Shown here piece by piece: positions 26,470-35,493 of a stretch of DNA of 64,000 bases; position 1 is the stretch's first letter; each line of letters begins with the position of its first letter. Where the stretch lies: assembly GCA_003574895.1 (NCBI GenBank), contig PJFB01000005.1, positions 62,001 to 126,000 of the forward strand. Reading direction: 5' to 3'. Under the pieces are notes generated by a model, which saw only the letters and a program-made list of their open reading frames with translations, was not told where the DNA came from and ran no database searches. The stretch comes from Geobacter sp. (GTDB taxonomy: Bacteria; Desulfobacterota; Desulfuromonadia; Geobacterales; Pseudopelobacteraceae). The position numbers were made by a program, and so were the translations under genes.

Positions 26470-29172
26470 TTAGTACAGGTTGACCAAACCTACCGAGGCC
26501 CGCAGGATCACCAACGCATCCCGGATATCGATAACGCCGTCCGGCACCGGAACGCCGTTGACCAGTGGGGCCACATCGCCGTGCAGCAATTCAGCGGTGG
26601 TAGGCGTAACCAATCCCGAGGCCATGCGTAACGCTTGCAATGCATCGCTGATTCCAAGCTGTCCATTGCCATCCAGATCGCCGTTGCGGGTGCTGACACC
26701 GGCTGCGGAAAGGGCATAGACGTTCAGGCTGGCGGAGTCATAAGTAACGCCGCTGAGATCCAGGGTGGATGTTCCGTTGGCAATGGTCACGTTGCCGACC
26801 GGGCCGTTTTTATCCTTGGCCACCAGTACGCCGCCTGTAGCCGTTATCTTGAGCGGTGCGGACGAAACCACGGTCAGCACCGGCACGATCGGATCGTAGA
26901 TCACGGTGCGGGTGGTGCTGGCGTTGCCAGAAGCATCGGTGGCAACTATATTTACGGTATAACTGCCGGGGGTAGTAAATGCAGGCAGCGTCAGGCCGAA
27001 AGTTGTGCCGTTGACGGTAACCGGTACATTGGTGCCATTTACCGTGGCAGTGACCGTGGCCCCGGCGGTAACCGTGCCGCTTATTGCCAATGATGACTTG
27101 GCGGTGGCCATGTCCTGCGGAGGATCGGTCACGGCAATCGATGGCAACCCCTGGACATAGGCGATGGTTTCGGCTGTGGCTGCGGATTTTTTGCTTACGG
27201 GATCGGTTACGACTATTTCAAAGTAGTTCGGGCCAGGATTCAAGGTCACAGCGGCAGTCCAGGTGGTACCGTTCAGCGTGGCCTGGGCGCTTGCCGTTTT
27301 TGCCACGGCTGTATTGCTCATGGCTACCGGCAAGTTGTTCACTGTTACCGAGCTGCCTGCCGGCGCTGTCCCGGTAAGGGTAAAGCTGGGCGCGTTCGAT
27401 GCCGAGCCATTGGGCGTGGTCACAGTGAACAGAGGGGCCTGAGGATCATATGTTATGTTGCTGACTGCCGGGGCGCTGGAATTGCCGGCGGCATCGGTAG
27501 CGGTCACGCTGACGGTATTGGCGCCGATGTTGAGGACAGCGGCCATGCTGAAGGTCCCATTGGTGACCGGGATGGTTTGGCTGGTGCCGTTGATGGTGAC
27601 GGTCACGCTGGTTGCGCCGGTATCGGTGACTGTGCCCGAGATGGTCTGCACCGGCGTGCTGGAGGTGCTGTTGTTCTGGAGCATGTAGGCGGTCAGTACA
27701 GGCGCGATGTTGTCCATCGTGATGTTGACCGTGGCGGTGCTGTTATTCATGCCGGCCTTGCTGGCTATAATCTGGAAACTGTTTGCACCCTGGCTCAGGG
27801 GGACCGTGACGCTCCAACTGTTGCCGGTAACGGTGGCGGACAGGCTGTTGGCAGTCACGGCGCCGCCGACGTCAACGGTTCCTGTCAGGGTAATGCTGCT
27901 GGCTGTCGTAAGTGTGGGGAACGGAGTTATCGTGAGGGACACCTGATTGACAGCCGGAGCCTGGGCATTGACGCTTACCGTTTGGGTCGTTGTGCCGCTG
28001 GAATCGGTGGCTGAAATAGTAATGACGTTGATGCCTGAGGTCAGTGGGACAGTACTGGTCCAACTGGTTCCGGTGACGGTTGCCACAATGCCGTTGACCG
28101 TTACGGTCGCGCCACTGGCCGTGGTGCCGTCAATAATGATCGTATTAAGGTTGGTGACCGTTGGCACGGCATTAACGACAAGTGCCGGGCCGGAAGCCGG
28201 TTGACCGGCACTGGTGCTGTCAATGGCGAATAAAGCGACAGTCCCCGTGCCATTGGCAACCAGCAAGCGGTTGTTGAGCGGATCGAACGGGTCGTACAGG
28301 ACATCGGCGGGCACGACAAGTTTGCCGCTCGTAGTGCCATAACCGCCTATATTGCGGAGAAAGGTAGATGTGGCGGCATCGATGGCCTGAACAATACTCT
28401 GGTAGGAATCGACAACATAGATCCGGCTAAGGGATTGCCCATTTGCGGAGTATTCGAAGGCAACGCCTTCCGGGGAACTGAACAGCAGTGGACCGGCTCC
28501 AAAGGTGCCAAGGGTGCTCTGGTAGACTCCGGAAGTGGAAAAGAACTCGATCCGGCCATTGAGCGTATCCGCCACGGCCAGTTGGTTGGAGATCTTTTCA
28601 TAGCTGATGCCGGTTGGCTGCGTAAACTGGCCGGCCGCGCGACCGGCCGAGCCGAAGCTGTTCACAGGCAGGCCGCTGGCGGCAACACCGGTGGTGACCG
28701 GGGCATATGCGGCGTTAAATACCTGGACACAGTTGTTGACACTGTCTGTCACATACACGAAGCCGTTGCCGGCCACGGCAATGCCGTTGGCCTTGCCAAA
28801 GGTGCCGAACTTGGAGAGCAGGGCGCCGCTGTTTTTATCAAATGCAGCTACATAAGTACCTTGACTGGCAAGCAAGTCCCCGTTTTGAGCGATGGCTATA
28901 CCCAGCACGTCATTGGCAGTCGCTATAGTCTGCAGCAATTTGCCGGCGTTGCTGTATTTGTGGATGCCTCCTCCGCGCGGGTCGGAAACATATATGTTGC
29001 CTGACAGGTCGGTTGCGAGCCTTACCGGGGTGCTGACACCTTCCGTAATGGGGGCAAGGGTGCTGACTACCGGTGCAGTAGCGCTCTCTGCTTTGCCTGC
29101 AAACAAATATATACCAGACAATAGGATTGCCATCATGCCTAAGGTACGAATCGTATGGTTTGTCAGTGTCAT
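26470..29172 (-). CDS. Exported NHL-repeat, Ig-like repeat and dockerin protein
   Basis: 900 residues. A signal segment (to AGKAES) is followed by an NHL/beta-propeller region (about 45-335; units such as GNIYVSDPRGGGIHKYSNAG, GFVYVTDSVNNCVQVF). Then come about five bacterial Ig-like units (about 340-800; repeated VTVNG, TSTVPLTSGINVITISATDSSG). The C-terminus has two calcium-loop helices, DLDGNGQLGISDALQALRMASG and DGVIDIRDALVILRASVG, forming a type I dockerin. No CXXCH is present. It may be a surface scaffold or adhesin. It is controlled by the GEMM-I riboswitch at 29254-29348. Confidence 0.85.
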   Translation of the reverse strand: MTLTNHTIRTLGMMAILLSGIYLFAGKAESATAPVVSTLAPITEGVSTPVRLATDLSGNIYVSDPRGGGIHKYSNAGKLLQTIATANDVLGIAIAQNGDLLASQGTYVAAFDKNSGALLSKFGTFGKANGIAVAGNGFVYVTDSVNNCVQVFNAAYAPVTTGVAASGLPVNSFGSAGRAAGQFTQPTGISYEKISNQLAVADTLNGRIEFFSTSGVYQSTLGTFGAGPLLFSSPEGVAFEYSANGQSLSRIYVVDSYQSIVQAIDAATSTFLRNIGGYGTTSGKLVVPADVLYDPFDPLNNRLLVANGTGTVALFAIDSTSAGQPASGPALVVNAVPTVTNLNTIIIDGTTASGATVTVNGIVATVTGTSWTSTVPLTSGINVITISATDSSGTTTQTVSVNAQAPAVNQVSLTITPFPTLTTASSITLTGTVDVGGAVTANSLSATVTGNSWSVTVPLSQGANSFQIIASKAGMNNSTATVNITMDNIAPVLTAYMLQNNSTSSTPVQTISGTVTDTGATSVTVTINGTSQTIPVTNGTFSMAAVLNIGANTVSVTATDAAGNSSAPAVSNITYDPQAPLFTVTTPNGSASNAPSFTLTGTAPAGSSVTVNNLPVAMSNTAVAKTASAQATLNGTTWTAAVTLNPGPNYFEIVVTDPVSKKSAATAETIAYVQGLPSIAVTDPPQDMATAKSSLAISGTVTAGATVTATVNGTNVPVTVNGTTFGLTLPAFTTPGSYTVNIVATDASGNASTTRTVIYDPIVPVLTVVSSAPLKITATGGVLVAKDKNGPVGNVTIANGTSTLDLSGVTYDSASLNVYALSAAGVSTRNGDLDGNGQLGISDALQALRMASGLVTPTTAELLHGDVAPLVNGVPVPDGVIDIRDALVILRASVGLVNLY

Positions 29173-29229
29173 GTTTTCAATGTCTCCATATGGAAGGCGG
29201 CTGGTTGCCTTTACTTAGAGATTGGGCAC

Positions 29230-29276
29230 AAAAAAAACCGGGTCGCTGAATATCGGAGGATATTTCGGCGACCCGG
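29230..29276 (-). terminator. Terminator of the GEMM-I riboswitch
   Basis: On the minus strand CCGGGTCGC (29268-29276) pairs with GCGACCCGG (29238-29246) with an inner AT-rich helix, followed by eight T. The 5' arm is also the 3' part of the aptamer, so ligand binding should prevent the terminator and switch the gene on. Confidence 0.88.
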
Positions 29277-29348
29277 CTGTCTCGGTGAGACCCTGTAGGC
29301 TTTCCGTCCCACCCTTGCGGGTGGTTTAGTATTGTCGTGTATCTATTT
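29254..29348 (-). promoter_or_regulatory. GEMM-I riboswitch, probably the GEMM-Ib (cGAMP) type
   Basis: The minus strand carries AAACC, a GCAA-capped hairpin, GGGACGGAAAGCC and GCCGGGTCGCCGA, the conserved core of the GEMM-I aptamer. Aligned on AAACC (29323-29327) and the GAAAGCC block, the base equivalent to G20 of the Vibrio aptamer is an A (29330). Adenine here is the known mark of GEMM-Ib aptamers that prefer 3',3'-cGAMP, described from Geobacter. GEMM-I identity is certain; ligand preference is inferred. Confidence 0.9.
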
Positions 29349-29366
29349 TGTACTTAATTGCTTTTT

Positions 29367-29396
29367 AAAATAACTTTATTTGTTCAAATTTGTCAA
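29367..29396 (-). promoter_or_regulatory. Promoter of the riboswitch-controlled operon
   Basis: On the minus strand TTGACA (29391-29396) and TATTTT (29367-29372) are 18 bases apart. A start about 7 bases downstream would open the transcript just before the aptamer. Confidence 0.6.
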
Positions 29397-29512
29397 CCGT
29401 TTATGTAGTAATTTGTTTTCATAAATTATAACCAATTTGGTTTATTGCGGCGACTTGCGAATTTCCTTTATTATCTCGTAGTTGCAACAGGTGGACAAGA
29501 GAATCATGGTCT

Positions 29513-30403
29513 TTAATGGCAGCTGAAACAGGCCGATTTAAACGTAGCCTGAACATTTATGACCCCGTTTGCATGCAACGACTGGTTGGTGATCGTGTCG
29601 CCGATCCCGTTGTTGGGGCTGCTGGCATCCGGGTGGCAGAACTGGCACTCGTTCGCGCCGGGAATCGACGTGGCGTGCTGCCCGCTATGCCATAGGTTCG
29701 AACCGCTGGAGCCATTGACCGGTGGATTGCCATGGCAGGCGGCGCAACCGGCACCGGTGGAGAACCAGTTGGGTGTAGCCGCGGCAGGGTTGCTGTTGAT
29801 ATTGACAGTATTAAGCACCGGCTGCCCTGTCCCGTCGGGGAAATAATAGCTGAAGGTCATACCGGTCGGCATGCTGTGGCAAGCAATATTCGAGCAGGTT
29901 GCGTTGGCTTCATTGAAGACAGGGGCGGGCATGCCGGTACCGATGGCGGGGCTGTTCGGGTTGTCGAACCAGACGAGACCCAGGCCGTTGGCCCAGTCTA
30001 CCCTGTGGCAGGCCTCGCAGTCATAGGCTGCATGCTGGTCGTGGGCGCCGCCGTTGAGAGACGCCATTGACACCGCGGCTGCGGCGACCTTTTGGGAAGG
30101 TGCCGTCATGTAGAATTTATCGACCGATCCATCGTGGGGCACCCACTGGCGGCCGTCATAGATGTAATCGCTGCCATCGTTCGTATTGTGATAGATCATT
30201 CCGAAAACTGCCTTGGCAGGGGGAGTGGGCGCCTGAAGTTTGCCGCTCAGCGGGAGTCCGTCCTTATTCACGGCGATGTCGTTGGCTGTAGCGCTGACAG
30301 GTGTTTGGGATTGGTTGCCGCAACCGGAACTTATCAACATGGCGACAGCTCCGGTCAAGGCAAGGAATTTGCGTGATTTTGAATACCAGGTATTGTAGTG
30401 CAT
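29513..30403 (-). CDS. Multihaem lipoprotein cytochrome (4 CXXCH, 1 CX4CH)
   Basis: 296 residues from the ATG at 30403. The type II signal peptide ends in AMLISSGC. Haem sites: CEACH, CSNIACH (CX4CH), CAACH, CQFCH and a C-terminal CFSCH at the very last residues. Residues 20-95 lack haem sites and may form a binding domain. The ATG has GAGGA upstream, and the longer frame to 30472 has no signal peptide at its start. It lies upstream of, and on the same strand as, the riboswitch operon but has its own transcript start. Probable outer-membrane or surface electron carrier. Confidence 0.82.
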   Translation of the reverse strand: MHYNTWYSKSRKFLALTGAVAMLISSGCGNQSQTPVSATANDIAVNKDGLPLSGKLQAPTPPAKAVFGMIYHNTNDGSDYIYDGRQWVPHDGSVDKFYMTAPSQKVAAAAVSMASLNGGAHDQHAAYDCEACHRVDWANGLGLVWFDNPNSPAIGTGMPAPVFNEANATCSNIACHSMPTGMTFSYYFPDGTGQPVLNTVNINSNPAAATPNWFSTGAGCAACHGNPPVNGSSGSNLWHSGQHATSIPGANECQFCHPDASSPNNGIGDTITNQSLHANGVINVQATFKSACFSCH

Positions 30404-30700
30404 GGCTGAGTCCTCGATTACTGTCCGTTTGATTCGAAAGTATGCCAGGCGTTTATGAGGTATTGGCAGCAAGCCTAATTTATCTAAAGCTTATTCTTGT
30501 TAACCTTACAGACGCATTACGTTGACATTACATTTTGGTAAGATGGATTTTATGCGGTGATGAAAACTGCAGGATGGGAATTGTACGAATTGTGCTCATT
30601 CGGGGCTCTCTGAGCACATGGCATAGCCGGTTGAAATTTGGTATAGTTGCATCAGTCGCATGGAATGAAATTCTGCGAACAAAACCAAAAGGAGAACATC

Positions 30701-31105
30701 ATGGCCGCAAAAGAACAGATCGACACTTTTCTGGCATCGCCGGCCTTTGGGGTCGTGGGGGCATCAACCAACCGCCACAAGTTTGGTAACAAGGTTCTGC
30801 GCTGCTACCAGCAGCACGGGCGCCGGGTGGTCCCGGTCAACCCCAATGAGAAAGAGATCGAAGGAGTAGCCTGCGTTGTCGGCATCGGTGACCTGCCTCA
30901 GGATGTGGAGAGCATCTCCATGATCACGCCGCCCCAGGTGACGGAACAGCTTGTGCCGCTGGCAATCGAAAAAGGGATCAAAAACATCTGGATGCAGCCG
31001 GGTGCGGAAAGCGCGGAGGCCATAGCGCTCTGCCGTCAGCGCGATATCAACGTAATAGCCGATGGCAGCTGCATTCTGGTCGTCCTGGGCTACCACGATC
31101 ATTAG
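30701..31105 (+). CDS. CoA-binding domain protein (YccU type)
   Basis: 134 residues, a single Rossmann-fold CoA-binding domain: FGVVGASTNRHKFGNKVL at the nucleotide loop, VVPVNPNEKEIEG, SISMITPPQVTEQL, and NIWMQPGAESAEA near the C-terminus. Stand-alone proteins of this type (E. coli YccU) bind CoA or a related nucleotide; the physiological role is not established. RBS AAAAGGAGA before the ATG. Single gene, converging on greB. Confidence 0.9.
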   Translation: MAAKEQIDTFLASPAFGVVGASTNRHKFGNKVLRCYQQHGRRVVPVNPNEKEIEGVACVVGIGDLPQDVESISMITPPQVTEQLVPLAIEKGIKNIWMQPGAESAEAIALCRQRDINVIADGSCILVVLGYHDH

Positions 31106-31140
31106 CATTAATTGAGCCGCCGAGGTTGCCATCCGCGTCC

Positions 31141-31161
31141 CCCCTCTTAAGTTAAGAGGGG
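31141..31161. repeat. Perfect 10-bp inverted repeat
   Basis: CCCCTCTTAA and TTAAGAGGGG around one central G, between the CoA-binding protein gene and greB. No T-tract follows. Confidence 0.6.
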
Positions 31162-31196
31162 GACAGGGGGAGTTATGTGCCGGTGCTTAATAGTTA

Positions 31197-31223
31197 TTTT
31201 TGAACAACCTGAGTTGTTCAAAA
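31197..31223. terminator. Bidirectional terminator between convergent genes
   Basis: TTTTTGAACAAC-CTGA-GTTGTTCAAAA: an 11-bp stem with T-runs on either strand, between the CoA-binding gene (plus) and greB (minus). Confidence 0.75.
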
Positions 31224-31234
31224 CCTGACAGCCC

Positions 31235-31711
31235 TTATCTCTTGGGCCGTGTTGCGCTGATGCCGGTGATATATACGACCAATTCGCCGTTCGGCCGATT
31301 GATGATGACCTCGTCATCCAGTTTTTTGTGCAGCAGGGCCTGGCCCACCGGTGAATCGATGCTGATCCGGCCGGCAGTCACGTCGATCTCGTCGGGCCCG
31401 ACCAATTGGTAACAGCGCTCCGAACCGTCTTCGTCTTCATAAGTAACCCAGCAGCCGAATGAAATCACATTGAGGTTCGTGGGCGGGCCGGCCACTTTGA
31501 GGACCTTGAGCCTGCTGCCCAGGTGTTTCAGTTTACGGTCGATCTCCCTCAGCCGTTTCTTGCCGTAGATATATTCGGCATTTTCGGAGCGGTCGCCCTC
31601 TGCGGCCGCGTCCGACACACCCTGGACGACCTTGGGGCGTTCCACGCGCCACAGTTGGTGGTATTCGGTTTCCAGCTTTTTCAATCCTTCGGCGGTAATA
31701 AGGTCGGTCAT
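31235..31711 (-). CDS. greB: Transcription elongation factor GreB
   Basis: 158 residues, the normal Gre length. The N-terminal coiled coil holds SDAAAEGDRSENAEYIYGKKRLREID, whose acidic tip (D-E region) places Mg2+ in the RNA polymerase active site to cleave backtracked RNA. The C-terminal domain (about 80-158) has FGCWVTYEDEDG, IDSPVGQALLHKKLDDEV and VYITGI. The ENAEYIYGKK tip and the charge pattern fit GreB better than GreA. Single gene between the terminator and the IclR gene. Confidence 0.92.
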   Translation of the reverse strand: MTDLITAEGLKKLETEYHQLWRVERPKVVQGVSDAAAEGDRSENAEYIYGKKRLREIDRKLKHLGSRLKVLKVAGPPTNLNVISFGCWVTYEDEDGSERCYQLVGPDEIDVTAGRISIDSPVGQALLHKKLDDEVIINRPNGELVVYITGISATRPKR

Positions 31712-31776
31712 TTATATTCCCTGTCATTACAATGAGTTTCTTGGGTCTTTCTGTTGGTGTGATTAAGGTCGAGGCA

Positions 31777-32574
31777 TCATGGCAGCCGATCAAGGGCATC
31801 CTTGACCTTGGCAATGAGATGGAGCAGGCGGGGGCCCAGATCCTCTTCGAGCAAGCGGCGATTCAGTTGAAAGGCGGCGCCGGCGCAACTGAAGACCAGG
31901 ATCTTCGAACCATCCAATGGGATGAGCGGGGCGGCTATGGCATGGACATCGGGTATCCAGTCCCCCAGCGAAAAGCAGAATCCGCGGGTGGCGTAATCTA
32001 CCCTGGCCTGATCGATTCCGGCCTTGATGAGCGGCCAATCAGCTTCGTTGCTGTCTTGCACCTGTTGGAGAATGGCCGTGTATTCATTCTCCGGCAGCGC
32101 ACAGAGCAGCGCCCTTCCCACGGAGGTGGTGGCAAGGGGGATCTGGGAGCCGACGTCCAGGGCCAGTGTGACGGTCGCACTGCTGCGGAAGGCCTCGATA
32201 TAGAGCATGTTGAGCCGGTCCTGGACGCTCAACGACACCGAAGCCTGGGCATGTTCCGCCAGTTCCTGCATCATTGGGCGAGCTATCCTGCGCACATCCA
32301 TGTTGACCAGATAGGAATAGCCAAGGGTAAGGGCTGCGGAGTCGAGGCGATATTTGCCGTGTTTCTCGGAATAGCTGAGAAAACCAAGATTGGTAAGGGT
32401 ATGGGTAAGGCGGGTGATGGTCGGTTTAGGCAAGCCGGTGCGCTGGGCGATATCCTGGTTGCCAAGGAATCTTTCTTCCGGTTTGAAGCAGCGCAGTACC
32501 TCCAACCCCCGTTCCAGTGCTCGGACCGAGTGGGCTCCGTCATCAGTATTTTTTCCGGTTTTCACTTTCCACAT
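31777..32574 (-). CDS. IclR-family transcriptional regulator
   Basis: About 265 residues. The winged helix-turn-helix is in SVRALERGLEVLRCF (about 15-30) and the RFLGNQDIAQRTGLPKPTITRLTHTL region (about 33-60). The effector-binding domain follows (YSYLVNMDVRRIARPMMQELAEHA, LPLATTSVGRALL, GFCFSLGDWIPDVHAIAAPL). IclR proteins usually control degradative or central carbon genes; no adjacent target is obvious. The ATG at 32574 begins MWKVKTGKN; a longer frame starts at 32631. It is divergent from the DUF502 gene. Confidence 0.85.
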   Translation of the reverse strand: MWKVKTGKNTDDGAHSVRALERGLEVLRCFKPEERFLGNQDIAQRTGLPKPTITRLTHTLTNLGFLSYSEKHGKYRLDSAALTLGYSYLVNMDVRRIARPMMQELAEHAQASVSLSVQDRLNMLYIEAFRSSATVTLALDVGSQIPLATTSVGRALLCALPENEYTAILQQVQDSNEADWPLIKAGIDQARVDYATRGFCFSLGDWIPDVHAIAAPLIPLDGSKILVFSCAGAAFQLNRRLLEEDLGPRLLHLIAKVKDALDRLP

Positions 32575-32756
32575 CCTGTTTTCTCTATGAATCGATTTCT
32601 GCTTTTGCGGTTGCGACAAAGGATTACACAATCAGAGGCCAGAAGTCAAACCTCTCAATTATTCCAATCAATTCAGGGCAAACCGGCCGGTTACGGACTG
32701 TTGACTTTGGCACTGAAAAGGGTATGCTCGCTGCAAACCCATGGCCCGAGGAGCGC

Positions 32757-33347
32757 ATGAAGAGAATACTTGACCACTTGAGAAGGATGTTTATTACCGG
32801 TCTGTTCGTGGTGATCCCTTTCGGCATCACCATTTTTATCCTGAAATTCCTGTTCAATTTTGCCGATGGCATCCTGGGCAGCTACCTGGACAGCCTGTTC
32901 ACCCTGATCAGCCACCGGGAGTCCCACATCCCCGGCCTCGGCATGATCACCGGGGCCGTAGTGATCTACCTGGCCGGAATCCTGGCCACCAACGTGCTGG
33001 GGACCAGGCTGTTGCAATGGGGCGACGAGATGTTGTCGCGCATTCCGCTGGTAAAGTCCATCTATCTCTCCAGCAAGCAGTTGACCAAGGTATTCCGGGA
33101 GGGAAAGACCTCGTACCGCCGGGCGGTTTTTGTGGAGTGGCCCCGTCCGGGAGTGCGGGCAATCGGTTTTGTAACCGCCGAGGTGGAGCGTGACGGTCAG
33201 CGGCTGGTAGTGGTCTATGTGCCGACCATGCCGAATCCCACCTCGGGCTTTGCCCTGTTTTTCCGTGAAGATGAAGTGTACGAGAGCGGCATGACCGTGG
33301 AGGAGGCTGTCAAGTTCGTGGTTTCCGGCGGCATGGTGGCATCATGA
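32757..33347 (+). CDS. DUF502 family membrane protein
   Basis: 196 residues. Two hydrophobic segments: about 10-33 (MFITGLFVVIPFGITIFILKF) and about 58-82 (ITGAVVIYLAGILATNVLG), then a soluble domain with IPLVKSIYLSSKQLTKVF, VEWPRPGVRAIGFVT, and VPTMPNPTSGF. These blocks are characteristic of the DUF502 family, an inner-membrane protein of unknown function. The ATG at 32757 has GAGGAG upstream; the open frame further up overlaps the IclR start. Confidence 0.88.
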   Translation: MKRILDHLRRMFITGLFVVIPFGITIFILKFLFNFADGILGSYLDSLFTLISHRESHIPGLGMITGAVVIYLAGILATNVLGTRLLQWGDEMLSRIPLVKSIYLSSKQLTKVFREGKTSYRRAVFVEWPRPGVRAIGFVTAEVERDGQRLVVVYVPTMPNPTSGFALFFREDEVYESGMTVEEAVKFVVSGGMVAS

Positions 33348-33380
33348 GGGCTTTCGACTTAATTTAATCGAGGAATTGCC

Positions 33381-33650
33381 ATGGAAACAAAAGAAACCCT
33401 GCAACGCCAGTGCAAGGCCGCCCTGGCCGCGTTCAGCGCCCATGTCTCGGGGCGCGGCGCTTATCGCATCATCAGGGACCCGGAAGGAGCTGTCAGCATC
33501 TGGGACATCATCGGCACGAATACGAAACCTTTCGAGGTCACGTTTGCCGACTGCGGCCGTATGAGCCGCAACATAGAGGCAATGTCCCCTGAATTCCATA
33601 GGGGGTTGCTGGAATGCCTGAGCAAGGAGCTGGGTGGCAGGAAGTGGTAA
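33381..33650 (+). CDS. Small hypothetical protein
   Basis: 89 residues; soluble, no signal sequence. GRGAYRIIRDPEGAVSIWDIIGTNTKPFEVTFADCGRMSR suggests a small alpha/beta domain, but I recognise no family. RBS GAGGA before the ATG at 33381. It follows the DUF502 gene by 33 bases and probably shares its transcript. It converges on the ABC-F gene. Confidence 0.6.
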   Translation: METKETLQRQCKAALAAFSAHVSGRGAYRIIRDPEGAVSIWDIIGTNTKPFEVTFADCGRMSRNIEAMSPEFHRGLLECLSKELGGRKW

Positions 33651-33672
33651 GAATCCTATTCCGGCTGACGGT

Positions 33673-35295
33673 TCAGTTTGCCAGGGACTTCCCCAGGTAA
33701 TATTCGTAGTTCCCCTCGTAGACCCGCATCTCACCATGATCGATCTCAAAAACCCGGTCCACCAGCAGGCGCAGGAAGTGGCGGTCATGGCTGACCAGCA
33801 CCACGGTGCCGCCGAAATCCCGCAGGGCATCCAGCAGGATTTCCCGTGAGCGGATGTCCAGGTGGTTGGTCGGTTCGTCCAGCACCAGCAGGTTGACCGG
33901 CTGCGCCAGGAGCGTGGCCAGCAGGACCCGGCTCTTCTCGCCACCGGAGAGATTCTCGATACGTTTGTCCACCGCATCCCCCTGAAAGAGGAAGGCCCCC
34001 AACAGGTTGCGGATCACGCCGATATTGGCCATGGGCATCACATCCTGCACCGTCTCGAACACGGTCTTGCGGGGCTCCAGCAGTTCCATGGCATGCTGGC
34101 TGAAATAACCCATCTTCACGTTTGCCCCGATGGTGACGCTGCCGCTGGTGGGCTGGGTCTGGCCCGCCAGGACCTTGAGGAAGGTCGATTTGCCGGCACC
34201 GTTGACCCCAACCACGGCGATCTTGTTCTGCCGGCGGATCATGCCTGACACGCCGCTGAAGATGGAATTATCCACCCCGTCCGGTGTCTGCCAGACCTTG
34301 CCGAGGTTGTCCATGGCCACCACGTCGTCGCCGCTGCGGGGCGGCTCGCTGAATTCAAAGCGCACGCTGCGCTCCTCGGGCGGGATCTCGATGCGCTCGA
34401 TCTTCTCCAGCTTTTTCACCCGCGACTGCACCTGGGCCGCATGGGAGGCGCGGGCCGCGAAGCGGGCAATGAAATCCTCCTCCTTGGCCAGCATGTCCTG
34501 CTGGCGCTTGTGGCTGGCCAGGAGCTGCTCCCGGCGGATGTCCCGCTCCCGCTCGTAGAAGTCGTAGTTGCCGCCATAGGTGGTGACCGTCTTGTTGGCC
34601 ACCTCGACGATGCGGGTCACGATGCGGTTCATGAAGTCCCGGTCGTGGCTGGTCATGAGCAGGGCCCCGTCGAACTCGCCGGCCAGCCACTCTTCCAGCC
34701 AGATGATCGATTCCACGTCCAGGTGGTTGGTGGGTTCGTCCAGCAGCAGTACATCCGGTTTCAGGGTCAGGATCTTGGCCAGGCCGATGCGCATCTTCCA
34801 GCCGCCGCTGAACGATTCCACCGGGTGGTTGAAGCGGTCCGGGCCAATGCCCAGGCCGGTCAGCACGGTCTGGGCCCGGGTATCCAGATCATAGCCGCCC
34901 CGATGCTCGAACTCCTCCTGGGCAACGCCGTAGCGCTCCAGCAGGGCCGCCATGGCGTCGTCGTCCATTGGCTCGCACATGGCCGCTTCCATGGCCTTCA
35001 GCTCCCCGGCCAGGCGCACCGTCTCGGCCGAGCCGGCCATTACCTCTTCCAGGGCCGAGCGCCCGGACATATCCCCCACATCCTGGGAAAAATAACCGAT
35101 GGTAGTCTTCTTGGCGCAGCTGATTTCGCCGCCATCCACGTCTTCCTCGCCCATGATGATGCGGAAGATGGAGGTCTTGCCGGCCCCGTTGGGCCCGACC
35201 AGGCCATTGCGGCTGCCGGGCAGGATCTGGAAGCTGGCGTCGCGGAAAAGCAGTTGCGAACCATGCTGTTTGGTAATGTTGGACAGGTGTATCAC
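33673..35295 (-). CDS. ABC-F family ATPase
   Basis: 540 residues, two ATPase domains without membrane segments. First Walker A GPNGAGKTS near 34-42, signature FSGGWKMR and Walker B LLLDEPTNHLD; second Walker A GVNGAGKST near 355, signature LSGGEKSR and LLVLDEPTNHLD. The linker between the domains (about 240-310, with REQLLASHKRQQDMLAKEEDFIARF) is the ABC-F P-site tRNA interaction motif region. ABC-F proteins act on ribosomes in elongation or antibiotic protection. Most like the YbiT/AbcF3-type subgroup; the exact subtype is uncertain. Confidence 0.9.
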   Translation of the reverse strand: MIHLSNITKQHGSQLLFRDASFQILPGSRNGLVGPNGAGKTSIFRIIMGEEDVDGGEISCAKKTTIGYFSQDVGDMSGRSALEEVMAGSAETVRLAGELKAMEAAMCEPMDDDAMAALLERYGVAQEEFEHRGGYDLDTRAQTVLTGLGIGPDRFNHPVESFSGGWKMRIGLAKILTLKPDVLLLDEPTNHLDVESIIWLEEWLAGEFDGALLMTSHDRDFMNRIVTRIVEVANKTVTTYGGNYDFYERERDIRREQLLASHKRQQDMLAKEEDFIARFAARASHAAQVQSRVKKLEKIERIEIPPEERSVRFEFSEPPRSGDDVVAMDNLGKVWQTPDGVDNSIFSGVSGMIRRQNKIAVVGVNGAGKSTFLKVLAGQTQPTSGSVTIGANVKMGYFSQHAMELLEPRKTVFETVQDVMPMANIGVIRNLLGAFLFQGDAVDKRIENLSGGEKSRVLLATLLAQPVNLLVLDEPTNHLDIRSREILLDALRDFGGTVVLVSHDRHFLRLLVDRVFEIDHGEMRVYEGNYEYYLGKSLAN

Positions 35296-35463
35296 TGCAA
35301 TGCTCCAAGGTTAAATTCAAAAGCTGAACCTGATACCACGCTTGCGGCCCTGTGGCAAACAGTTTTTCTCACATCATATCAAGTTGCTGCAAACATTACG
35401 TTGATCGGTTTTGCCCCTGTCTCCCTGAAAACGTCGTTCGGGGTAATGATCATTCCTTGTCCT

Positions 35464-35493
35464 TTGACAATAGTAACCAGGCGGATATATAGT
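35464..35493 (+). promoter_or_regulatory. Promoter-like sequence pointing into the cassette array
   Basis: TTGACA at 35464-35469 with TATATA at 35486-35491 (16-base spacer) or TATAGT at 35488-35493 (18-base spacer). It is about 250 bases upstream of the first cassette gene, in the position and orientation of an integron Pc promoter. Confidence 0.5.

Noticed and set aside
33342-33977. 211-codon minus-strand ORF near the ABC-F gene end
   Set aside because: Out-of-frame reading of the ABC-F gene and the small hypothetical gene.
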